The notes under the pieces were generated by a model. It was not told the DNA's origin. It saw nothing but the letters and a program-made list of their open reading frames with translations, and did not search any database. A stretch of 64,000 nt of DNA from CAWKGC01 sp963849005 (GTDB taxonomy: Bacteria > Pseudomonadota > Gammaproteobacteria > Burkholderiales > Usitatibacteraceae), in NCBI GenBank assembly GCA_963849005.1, contig CAWKGC010000021.1, forward strand, positions 248,001-312,000, written 5' to 3'. Numbering within the stretch: the stretch's first letter is position 1; the number at the start of each line of letters is the position of its first letter. Of the stretch, positions 17,741 to 26,623 are shown in pieces. A program made the translations under genes and the position numbers.

Positions 17741-19931
17741 ATGCCAAGAGTATCCCGAAGGCGGTTCCTGCAGATTTCGGCCGCCACGTTCGGCGGCGCC
17801 GCGGCCGCCACCGCAATCCGCCCGCTCGTGCCGTTCGCCCAGGCCGCCGGCGGGCCGGGCGAGGTCACCACGACCGCCACCTTCTGCGAAATGTGCTTCT
17901 GGCGCTGCGGCGGTTTCGCCACCGTGCGCGACGGCAAGCTCTGGAAGTTCGAGGGCAACCCGAAGGATCCCGCAGAGCAAGCGGCCGGCTCTGCCCGCGC
18001 GGCACCGGCGCCGTGGGCGCGGTCACCGACCCGGACCGGCTGCGCCAGCCGCTGATCCGCGTCGGCGAGCGCGGCAAGGACGCAGTGGAAGACGGTCACC
18101 TGGGACGAGGCGCTCCAGCACATCGCCGCGCGCATGAACAAGATCAAGGCCGAACACGGCCCCGAGTCGGTGGCGATGTTCAACCACGGCATCGGCCAGC
18201 GCTTCCTCGAGCACGTGCTGAAGAGCTGGGGCGCGATCAATTTCGGCGGCGCCGTCCTTCGCGCAGTGCCGCGGCCCGCGCGACATCGGCTTCCTGCTGA
18301 CCTACGGCACGGGGCTGGGCTCGCCCGAGCCCACCGACATCGCCAACACCGAATGCCTGGTGCTGATCGGCTCGCACCTGGGCGAGAACATGCACAACAC
18401 GCAGGTGCAGGAATTCGCCCGCGCCGGAGCGGCGCACCGGTGATCGTGGTCGACCCGCGCTTCTCGGTCGCGGCGAGCAAGGCGAAGTACTGGCTGCCGG
18501 TCAAGCCCGGCACCGAATCGCGCTGCTGCTCGCCTGGATCAACGTGCTGGTGACCGAAGGCCGTACGACCAGGAGTTCGTCGCGAAATACGGCCACGGCT
18601 TCGACAAGTTCGCCGCCGAGATCAAGGGCCACACGGCCGAATGGGCCGGCGAAGGAGACCGGCATCGACGCCGGCGCTCATCGTCGCCGCCGCGCGCGAG
18701 ATCGCCGCGCGCCGGCCGGCGCCCTCATCCACCCCGGCCGCCGCGTCAACTGGTACGGCGACGACACGCAACGCAGCCGCGCCATCGCGCTGCTCAACGC
18801 GCTGCTCGGCAACTGGGGCCGCAAGGGCGGCCTGTACTGTGCAGGCCGGCATGAAGATCGCCGGCCTACCCGCTGCCGGGCTACCCGAAGAGCGCCAAGC
18901 CGCTCGTGGACAATCCCGGCGGCAAAAAGTACCCGTTCGCCGACGAGGCCGTCACCACCGGCATTCGCGAGGCCACGCTCACCGGCAAGCCCTATCCGAT
19001 CAAGGGCTGGTTCGTGTACTCGACCAACCTGATGATGGCGCTGCCCAACGAGGCCGAGACCCTGAAGGCGATCCAGGCGCTCGACCTGCTGGTGGTGATC
19101 GACACGCTCCGAGCGAGATCGCAGGCTACGCCGACGTGGTGCTGCCCGAGTCCACCTTCCTCGAGCGCTACGACGAACTGGTCGTGCCTCGGGCCGGCAG
19201 CGGCTGGGTCGCGCTGCGCCAGCCCGTGGTGCAGGCGCCCGAGGACCAGAAGCCGGGATGGTGGATCGCCAAGCAGCTCGCCGGCAAGCTCGGCATTCCC
19301 GAGTGCATGCCTTCAACGACATCGAGCAATACCTCAGCGCGCGCATCGAGAAGGCCGGGCTGTCCTGGGACGAACTGAAGCGCGAAGGCGTGATCTGGGC
19401 GCGCCGCGCCGATCACGGTCGAGGAGGGCTCGCGCTCGAATTCGACACGCCGTCGAAGAAGGTCGAGTTCTATTCCGACCAGTTGAAGGCAAGGGCTTCG
19501 ACCCGGTGCCGACGCTACACGCCGCCGGAGTCCGCGCCGACCGGATTCTTCCGCCTCGTCAGCGGGCGCGCGCCCGATGCACACCTTCAGCCGGACGCAA
19601 TCGAACCCGCTGCTGCCGGGCTCATGAAGGACAACGAGTGTGGGTCAACGCGAAGACCGCCGCGACGCTGGGGTTAAAGAACGGCCAGTACGTCAAACTG
19701 AAGAACCAGGACGGCGCCGAGACGGACCGGGTGCGCGTCAAGGCGACCCAGCGCATCCGCCCCGACACGTTCTACATGGTCTACGGCTTCGGCCACACCA
19801 ACCCGATGCTGAAGAGCGCCTACCGCAAGGGCGCCAGCGCCGCGAAGCTCAACACGCGCTACAAGGTCGACCCGCTGATGGGCGGCACCAGCATCCACGG
19901 CAACTTCGTCACCCTCGTGAAGGAGGCCTGA
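17741..19931 (+). CDS. molybdopterin oxidoreductase, thiosulfate/polysulfide reductase type, catalytic subunit (many frameshifts)
   Basis: Complex iron-sulfur molybdoenzyme of about 728 residues. A Tat signal ([20 protein letters not shown]) directs folded export. The first [4Fe-4S] site is [11 protein letters not shown] plus a fourth cysteine in [20 protein letters not shown], seen after repair near 17985. After repair near 18260 the segment [15 protein letters not shown] places a cysteine where the PsrA/PhsA group has its molybdenum ligand. [27 protein letters not shown]-like and [17 protein letters not shown] segments fit the dinucleotide-binding domains. About ten indels break it. A ferredoxin and NrfD subunit follow at once, giving a PsrABC/PhsABC-like periplasmic complex. 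The substrate (thiosulfate, polysulfide, tetrathionate or sulfur) cannot be decided from sequence. Confidence 0.88.
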
Positions 19932-19932
19932 G

Positions 19933-20474
19933 ATGCCCCGCCTCGGAATGGTCATCGACACCCGCAAGTGCGTGGGCTGCATGGACTGCGTGGTCGCCTG
20001 CCAGACGGAAAACGACGTGCCGCAGGGCTACTGCCGCGACTGGATCGTCACCGAGGTGCGCGGCGAGTTCCCGCGCCTGACGATGGAGATCCGCTCCGAG
20101 CGCTGCAACCACTGCGACAACCCGCCCTGCGTGGACTGCTGCCCGACGGGCGCCAGCCACGTCGAGCCTTTCGGCAAGACCGTGCAGGTGAACGCGAGCC
20201 GCTGCATCGGCTGCAAGGCCTGCCTCGCGGCATGCCCCTACGACGCGCGCTTCATCCACCCGGAGGGCTACGCGAGCAAGTGCACGTTCTGCCTGCACCG
20301 CGTGAAGGAAGGCAAGTTGCCTGCCTGCGTGTCGGTCTGCCCGACGTCGTGCATGTACTTCGGCGACCTCGACGACGCCAAGAGCGAAGGTGAACGAGCT
20401 GCTGCGCACGCGCAAGTGGCACACGCTGCTGCCCGTCGGCCGGCACCAGGCCGCGCATCTTCTACCTGGAATGA
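19933..20474 (+). CDS. four-cluster ferredoxin subunit of the molybdoenzyme (PsrB/PhsB type)
   Basis: Electron-transfer subunit with sixteen cysteines in four clusters: [60 protein letters not shown] and [20 protein letters not shown] with VCPTSC. This is the DmsB/PsrB/NrfC pattern. It carries electrons between the catalytic subunit and the NrfD membrane subunit, with the catalytic partner's Tat signal exporting both. It starts two bases after the previous stop. One or two indels near 20390-20450 hide the end [14 protein letters not shown] and TRPRIFYLE, giving about 180 residues and a stop at 20472-20474. Confidence 0.93.
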
Positions 20475-20486
20475 GAAGCCACCGCC

Positions 20487-21532
20487 ATGTTCGAGATCAC
20501 CTCCACCCGCATGAACCCGCTGGTCGATCCGCAGCTGCACGCGTGGGGCTGGGAGATCCCGGTGTACCTCTTCTTCGGCGGCATGATCGCCGGGATGATG
20601 GTGCTGGCCGGGCTCGCGATGCTGCGGCTTGCCCGCGGCGACGACCCGGAGCGCTTCTTCTCGGTGCAGACCCCGCTGCTCGGCTTCGTGCTGATGAACG
20701 TCGGCATGGGCGCGCTGCTCCTCGACCTGACCCACAAGCTCTACGTCTGGGCGGTCTACCTCACGTTCCAGCCCGCTGTCGCCGATGTCCTGGGGCTCGT
20801 GGGTGCTGCTGGTCGTGTACGGCGTGCTGATGCTCTCGGCGCTGGTGCGCATCCAGGATTCCTGGCCGTGGCTCGCGCGCACTTTCCCCGTGGTCGTGCG
20901 CCTCTCGGATGCGATCACCGGCAGCCCGGCGAAGTTGCGCGCGCTTGCGTACGCCAACATCGCGCTCGGCATCGCGCTTGGCATCTACACCGGCATCCTG
21001 CTCAACACCATGGTCGCGCGCCCGCTCTGGAACAGCGCCGTGCTGGGGCCGCTGTTCCTGTTCTCGGGGCTCTCGGCCGCCGCCGCGATGGTGCACCTCG
21101 CCGTGCGCGTGCTCCCGGGCGTCCCGCACCCCAAGGCATGATCGGCGGCGCCTTCGCCGCGCTCTGGCAGCCGATGGGTGCAAGGCCGCCCGCGCCGGCA
21201 CCGAGCAGTCGCTGGTGCGCGCCGACATCGGGTTCCTCGCCATCGAACTGGTGCTGATCGCGCTGCTCGTGATCGGCCTGGCCACGTCGTCGGCCTCGCA
21301 CCAGGAGGCCGTGGGCCTGCTGTTCGCGCCGCCCTATGCGCTGCCCTTCTGGGGCGGCATCGTGCTGGCCGGCATCGTCCTGCCGATCGCACTGCAGGCG
21401 CTCGAGCTCGGCCACCGCATTCCCCATACCGTGGTGCCCGCGATTCTCGTGCTGGCCGGCGGCTTTGCGCTGCGCTGGGTCCTCGTGAACGCGGGGCAGG
21501 CGAGCCACTTCGTCGCCGCCACCGGGATGTGA
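20487..21532 (+). CDS. NrfD/PsrC-family quinone-interacting membrane subunit (frameshifts)
   Basis: Integral membrane subunit of about 345 residues that exchanges electrons with the quinone pool. It reads [100 protein letters not shown], then [20 protein letters not shown] and [20 protein letters not shown]. The IPVYLFFGG start and GIYTGILL segment are NrfD/PsrC hallmarks. Indels near 20785 and 21140-21200 interrupt it. With the two upstream genes it forms a three-subunit membrane-anchored oxidoreductase. Confidence 0.9.
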
Positions 21533-21581
21533 AGGACGCCCGCGCATGAAACCTTTTGTCGATCACCCCAAGGAGCAACAC

Positions 21582-22966
21582 ATGAAACGCCGAATTCTTG
21601 CCATGGCACTCGCGCTGGGTCTCGCGCAGGCCGCCTTCGCGCAAGCCCCCGGGACCGCGAAGCCCACCATCCCCAAGGCCTGCACGAACTGCCACCAGGC
21701 TGGCGCCGGGCAGATCCGGGGCGCGTTCGAGAACGTCGCCTTCAAGTCGCAGTCGATCCAGATGAAGATCGACGCGGCGACCGAGATCGTGCGCTTCGAC
21801 CCGAAGACGCTGAAGGTCGTCGATGCCGGCGACGCGAAGACCGCCCGAGGCCCTGCGCGAAATCCGCAAGGGCCACGAGGCGCGCATCGAGTACACCGAG
21901 AAGGACGGCGTCAAGACCGCCACGCTGATCTCGTTCAAGGGCCCGATCAAGATCGCCCCCGAGAAGCTGGTGTTCTACCCCGATGTCGAGAAGCTGGTCG
22001 CGCTCGGCCCCGAGAAGGGCGGCTACATGCTGGTCGACTCGCGTCCGCTGCCGCGCGTCCAGGAAGGCACCATCCCGACGGCGGTCAACCTGCCGTTCAC
22101 GACCTCCGGGTTCGACAAGCTCGCCGCAGAACGCCTGCCGGCCGACAAGTCCACGCGCATCATCTTCTTCTGCCAGGGCGTGACCTGCATGCTGAGCCCG
22201 AATTCGCTCAGGCGCGCCGAGGCGATGGGCTACACCAACGTGACGCGTGTATCGCGAAGGCTGGCCGGAGTGGACGCAGAAGAACGTGGGCGTCCTCGCG
22301 AACACCGCCCTTAACGAAGCGTGGATCGGCAAGGACATCCCGCACGTGCTGATCGACGCCCGCCCGAAGGCAGAGGCGCAGGCGGGCGCCATCAAGGGCG
22401 CGGTCGCGATCGGGCCCGCCGAGATCAAGGCGGCGCTCGCGACGTTCCCGGAGAAGAAGCTCAAGCCGCCGATCATGGTGTACGACGCCGACGGCGGGAA
22501 GGCCGCGATGGAGGTCGCGATGGCGATCACCAGGGCAGGCTATCCCAACGTCAACGTGATCCCCGGCGGGTTCAATGGCTGGAAGGCCGCGGGCTACCCG
22601 GTGCAGGCCGGCGCGCTCGCGAGCGCGGTGACGTACGCGCCGAAGCCGCGTCCCGGCGAGATCACGATCGCCGAGTTCCAGGCCCTCGCCGCGAACACGC
22701 CGGCCAACGTGCTGATCCTCGATGTGCGCAACACGGATGAGGGCAACGCGGGAATGATCAAGGGCGCGAAGCTGGTGCCCGACGACGAGATCCTCGCCCG
22801 GCTGGCGGAGATCCCGATGGACAAGCGCATCGTCGCGCACTGCTCGACCGGCATCCGCGCCGAGATGGCGTACCACAAGCTGAAAGAGAAGGGCTACAAC
22901 GTCGCCTTCGTCAAGGGCGACATCGAGATCGACAAGGCGGGAAAGCTCACGATCACGCCGAATTGA
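21582..22966 (+). CDS. secreted protein with one haem-c motif and three rhodanese domains (two frameshifts)
   Basis: About 461 residues. The signal peptide is MKRRILAMALALGLAQAAFA, with ribosome site AAGGAG ten bases upstream deciding ATG 21582 over ATG 21546. A CTNCH haem-c motif lies at about residues 34-38. Rhodanese domain 1 (YMLVDSRPLPRVQEGTIPTA) has the active loop IIFFCQGVTCMLS. Domain 2 (VLIDARPKAEAQAGAIKGAV) has VYDADGGKAAMEV and no cysteine. Domain 3 (VLILDVRNTDEGNAGMIKGA) has IVAHCSTGIRAEMAYHKL. Two cysteine-bearing domains and a haem suggest a periplasmic sulfur carrier or redox partner for the upstream molybdoenzyme; this is inference. Indels near 21845 and 22247. It follows NrfD by 49 bases. 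Confidence 0.88.
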
Positions 22967-23042
22967 GGAAGCCTCCGCCGCGCCCCGCATTCGACTAGAA
23001 TTGCGGGGCGCGCATAGCGCTCACTCACACAAAGGAGATCCG

Positions 23043-23301
23043 ATGATGAACAAACTGATGGCAGCCCTGGTCGCCGGGGCATTCGCGATGGTCCCGATGA
23101 CGGCGGTCCAGGCCCAGGCCCCCGCGCCGCGCCAAGGCGCCGGATTGCAAGGCGGCGGCAACGAAGGTGGCGGAGTGCAAGAAGGCCGCCTCGACGACGG
23201 CGGAATGCAAGGCCGCGGATACGACCATGGCAATGGACGCCTGCAAGAAGGCCGACGCGGCTGCTGCGCCGGCGAAGAAGGAAAAGAAGGGCGGTTGCTG
23301 A
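23043..23301 (+). CDS. small secreted protein with regularly spaced cysteines (one frameshift)
   Basis: About 85 residues. AAAGGAG precedes ATG 23043. The signal peptide MMNKLMAALVAGAFAMVPMT with AVQAQ is followed, after one shift near 23130, by KAPDCKAAATKVAECKKAAS, TTAECKAADTTMAMDACKKA and DAAAAPAKKEKKGGC, ending at TGA 23299-23301. Cysteines recur every 9-12 residues, four of the five in a CK context, on an Ala/Lys/Thr background, plus a C-terminal cysteine. The uncorrected frame would give an implausible Gly-rich sequence with no cysteine until CC. I do not recognise a family. Position behind the triple rhodanese suggests a thiol or persulfide role in the periplasm, or metal binding. Confidence 0.65.
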
Positions 23302-23354
23302 GCTGACGCGGGGCGGCTGGCCCGCCTCGGACGTCCGGCTCGAAGGAGGGCTTC

Positions 23355-23829
23355 ATGATGTCCCGGACGCTGTTGAAATGGCAGGTCGCCGTGCTCGCGC
23401 TGGGCACGGCGTTCTCCTGGACCGTATTGCTGTTCAATTACCGCGCCTTCTTCGCCTCGGGAGGAAGGGTGGTCGAGTTGTCGGGTTGCGCGGTCACCAA
23501 CCCGATCATGACGCCGTGCTTCTACGGCGCGCTGGCTTTCTTCATCGCGTTCATCTGGGCGATCGCCATCCTGCGTTCCGCGCCGGACGTCGCGCCAGGA
23601 AGGGAGCGCGGCCTGCAGTGGCTGCTCATCGCGGGAACCTTGTTCGCCTGGGGCAACCTCGGCTACGAGACGTACCGCTTCCTGCAGCCGCACCCGGCGC
23701 CGTCCGCATTCAGTTGCCCGACGGGCGAGATCGCGCCCAATCCCCTGACGACTTCGTGCTTCTACGGGGCGCTGCATTTTCCTCGCGGCGCTCGTCGTTT
23801 CGATATTGATCCGGCGCGACCGGCGCTGA
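23355..23829 (+). CDS. four-helix membrane protein with duplicated cysteine motif (one frameshift)
   Basis: About 158 residues. Helices: [59 protein letters not shown], and after an indel near 23783 [19 protein letters not shown]. Two copies of a motif precede helices 2 and 4: [19 protein letters not shown] and [15 protein letters not shown], with a further cysteine upstream ([17 protein letters not shown]). The protein is therefore an internal duplication of a helix - loop - CxxxNPxxTxCFYGA - helix unit. Loop cysteines would be periplasmic if the N-terminus is cytoplasmic. The family is not recognised by me. It ends the sulfur block. Confidence 0.65.
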
Positions 23830-23955
23830 AAGGCGCGGTCTCCGCGGCCGTTTCCGGAAAAAGCCTTTCGCGAGCGAAACTGTCGCAAACGCGTCACGCG
23901 GCCGTCAACTTCGCCGCGCAAAGTCTGCGCTCCTTTCCATCACAAGGAGCGATCC

Positions 23956-25193
23956 ATGACCCTCACCCGAATCCTCAAGGCGACCTCGATCGCCCTGCTG
24001 CTTGCACAACCGTCGCAGTAGACGCGGCCGCCGACAAGGACGACAAGTACACGCTCGAGCACGATTCCCCTCGTCATCGGCCATCGCGGCGCGGCGGGAT
24101 ACCTGCCCGAGCACACGCTCGCCGGCTATGCGCTCGCCATCGAGCTGGGCGCGGACTTCATCGAGCCCGATCTCGTCGCGACCAAGGACGGGAACCTCAT
24201 CGCCCGCCACGAGCCGAACCTGATCGGCACCACCAACGTGAGCGAACTGCCGCAGTTCGCCGGCCGCAAGCGCACCGTGATGCTCGACGGCTTCCCCGAC
24301 ACCGGCTTCTTCGCCAGCGACTTCACGCTCGCCGAGATCAAGAAGCTGCGCGCGATCCAGCCGCTTTCGGACCGCAACCAGAGCCTGAACGGGCAGTTCG
24401 AGATCCCGACGCTGGACGAGATCATCGCGCTTGCGAAGCGCAAGTCAAGGATAAGGGCCGCACCATCGGCATCTATCCCGAGACCAAGCACCCTACCTAC
24501 CATCAGGCGATCGGGCTCGCGCTCGAGGATCGGCTCCTCGACGCCCTGAAGCGCGCCGGCTGGACCAAGCGCTCCTCGCCCGTGTTCATCCAGTCGTTCG
24601 AGACGGCGAACCTCAAGTACCTGCGCGCCAAGACCAAGGTCCGCCTCGTGCAACTGGTCGACGCGGACGACATCAACACGACGGCTCGCTCGCCTTCAAC
24701 AAGCCCTACGACAAGCCTTACGACTGGGTGGTCTCCGGCCGCGCCGGCCTGTTCAAGGACCTGCTCACGCCGGCGGGGCTGGCCGAAGTGGCCACCTACG
24801 CCGACGGCATCGGCCCGTGGAAGTATTACCTGCAGAAGGCTCGCACGAGCACCGGCGCTGCGGACATCAACGGCGACGGATTGGTCAACGAGGCCGACCG
24901 CAAGCTCCTGCCGCCGACCGACATCATCGCCAACGCGCACAAGCTCGGGCTGGTCGTGCATCCTTACACCTTCCGCAACGAGCAGAAGCGCCTGCAGTCC
25001 GACTACAAGGGCGACCCGGTCAACGAGTACCTCAACTTTCTACAAGCTGGGCGTGGACGGCTTGTTCAGCGATTTCGCCGACACCGCCTTCGTGGCGCGC
25101 GCGATGTACCTGCTCGACCGTGACCCGGCTATGCGGACTGCCTCGTCGGCGGCCGCGGCCGGGACGACTGCAAGGTCGAACGACGACGATTGA
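23956..25193 (+). CDS. glpQ: glycerophosphodiester phosphodiesterase, secreted (frameshifts)
   Basis: Hydrolyses glycerophosphodiesters to glycerol-3-phosphate and an alcohol. ATG 23956 gives the signal start [17 protein letters not shown], shifted near 24013. The catalytic block is [40 protein letters not shown] and [11 protein letters not shown], containing the HRGA and HE residues and the E-x-D metal ligands. [13 protein letters not shown] and [16 protein letters not shown] complete the barrel. A loop reading [19 protein letters not shown] resembles a calcium-binding dockerin/EF-hand loop. Four or so indels are present and the extreme C-terminus is uncertain. An intrinsic terminator follows. 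Confidence 0.9.
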
Positions 25194-25210
25194 ACGCACC
25201 AAGCGGGATT

Positions 25211-25239
25211 GGGCTCCGCGATCGCGGGGCCCCCTTTTT
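25211..25239. terminator. intrinsic terminator between glpQ and the convergent peptidase gene
   Basis: GGGCTCCGCG pairs with CGCGGGGCCC (one G-U wobble) and is followed by CCTTTTTA. It ends at the stop codon of the minus-strand peptidase gene and clearly serves glpQ. Confidence 0.8.
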
Positions 25240-26619
25240 ATTGCGGCTCGGGGTTGCGCCGAGGCGGCCGAGCGCCGCAATGAGGTTGCAGCCCGGTGCG
25301 GATGCCCGCGAGATAGAGCGACACCTTGGTGGACTCGTTGCCGGCGTGGTTGTTCTCGTCGTAGGGCGCGAGCGGGATGACGATGCTCGGCAGTCCCATC
25401 AGGCGCGTGAAGACGAAGTCCGGCGTGGTGCCGCCGAGGCTGGGAACCACCAGCGGCTCGCGGCCGAAGCCCGCGCGCACGGCTTCCTTCACCAGCGGCA
25501 CCATCGGATGGTCGATCGCCGTCCTTGATGCCGGCGTCGCCTTGAGGTTGCGGATCTCGATGCCGGATAGCCGCGGTCTCTGGCGAATTTCTGGATGGCG
25601 GCGAACACCTTGTCGGGATCCTGCCCGCCGACCAGCCGCATGTCGGCCTTGGCCAGCGCCTCCCGGAAGATGATCGTCTTCATGCCGTCGCCCGTGTATC
25701 CGGAAGCGAAGCCCGAGACGTTGAACGCGGGGCGCAGCATGAGGCGCTCGTGGAACATCGCGTCGTCGGCGCCTGTGGTGGGCGCAACACCCATGCTCGC
25801 CATCACGCCTTCGCGGTCGAGCGGGAGGTTGCTGATCGCCTCGCGGTCGGGCGCGGAAACGGTGACGTCGGCATAGCCCGCACCCGGCACCTGCAGGCGG
25901 CCGTCGCGATCGACCATCTCGGCGAGCAGGTGGATCAGGTCCAGCGTCGGGTTGGGCGCCACGCCGCCGAAGTTGCCCGAATGCAGGTTCCGCTTCGCGC
26001 CCGTGGCGACGAACTCGAGCCCGAGGTTGCCGCGCACGCCCATCAGCAGCACCGGCTGGTCGTTGGGGAACATCGGCCCGTCGGAATAGACGCAGATGTC
26101 GGCCTTGAGCCTTTCGCGATGCTTCTCGATGAAGCCGGGCAGCGGGCCGCTGCCGGTTTCCTCGTCGCCCTCGAGGACGACCTTGATGCGGATCGGCAGT
26201 TCGCCGTGCAGCTCGCGGTAGAGCGCGATGGCATTGAGGAGCGCCAAGTGCTGGCCCTTGTTGTCGCCCGCGCCGCGCCCCCAGATGCGGTCGCCGTCGA
26301 CCACCGGCTTGAAGGGGCTGGTCTTCCAGCCTTCCTTCTTTTCATCCGCGGGATAGACGTCGTAGTGGCCGTAGGAGAGCCACGTGTACGCGGCGTCCTT
26401 CGGCCCGATCTCGGCGAGGATGATGGGCTGCGCGCTGGTCGGGAAGACCTCGGTGGCGAAGCCCCAGCCCTTCAGCTTGTCGGTGAGAAACCTGACCTGG
26501 TCATCGATGCCCTCGCCGGTGAGGCTGATCGAGGCGATCGCGATCGAGTCGAGGAGGGTCTGGACGAGCGGAGCGGCGCGCTTCTCGACTTCCGCGTGAA
26601 TGGCGCCTTCGGGCGGCAT
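25238..26619 (-). CDS. M20-family metallopeptidase (frameshifts near C-terminus)
   Basis: Zinc-dependent amidohydrolase/peptidase of about 460 residues. Metal-binding and catalytic motifs: WLSYGHYDVYPADEKKEGWK, DRIWGRGAGDNKGQHLALLN and KVVLEGDEETGSGPLPGFIE. The dimerisation domain contains GAKRNLHSGNFGGVAPNPTL, and the C-terminal half has PSLGGTTPDFVFTRLMGLPS and LAPYDENNHAGNESTKVSLY, typical of the dipeptidase/ArgE-DapE-like group. There is no signal peptide, so it is cytoplasmic. One or two indels near 25525-25580 separate the C-terminal part. It is four bases downstream of pckG on the same strand and is probably cotranscribed with it. Substrate not predicted. Confidence 0.88.
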
Positions 26620-26623
26620 GGAC

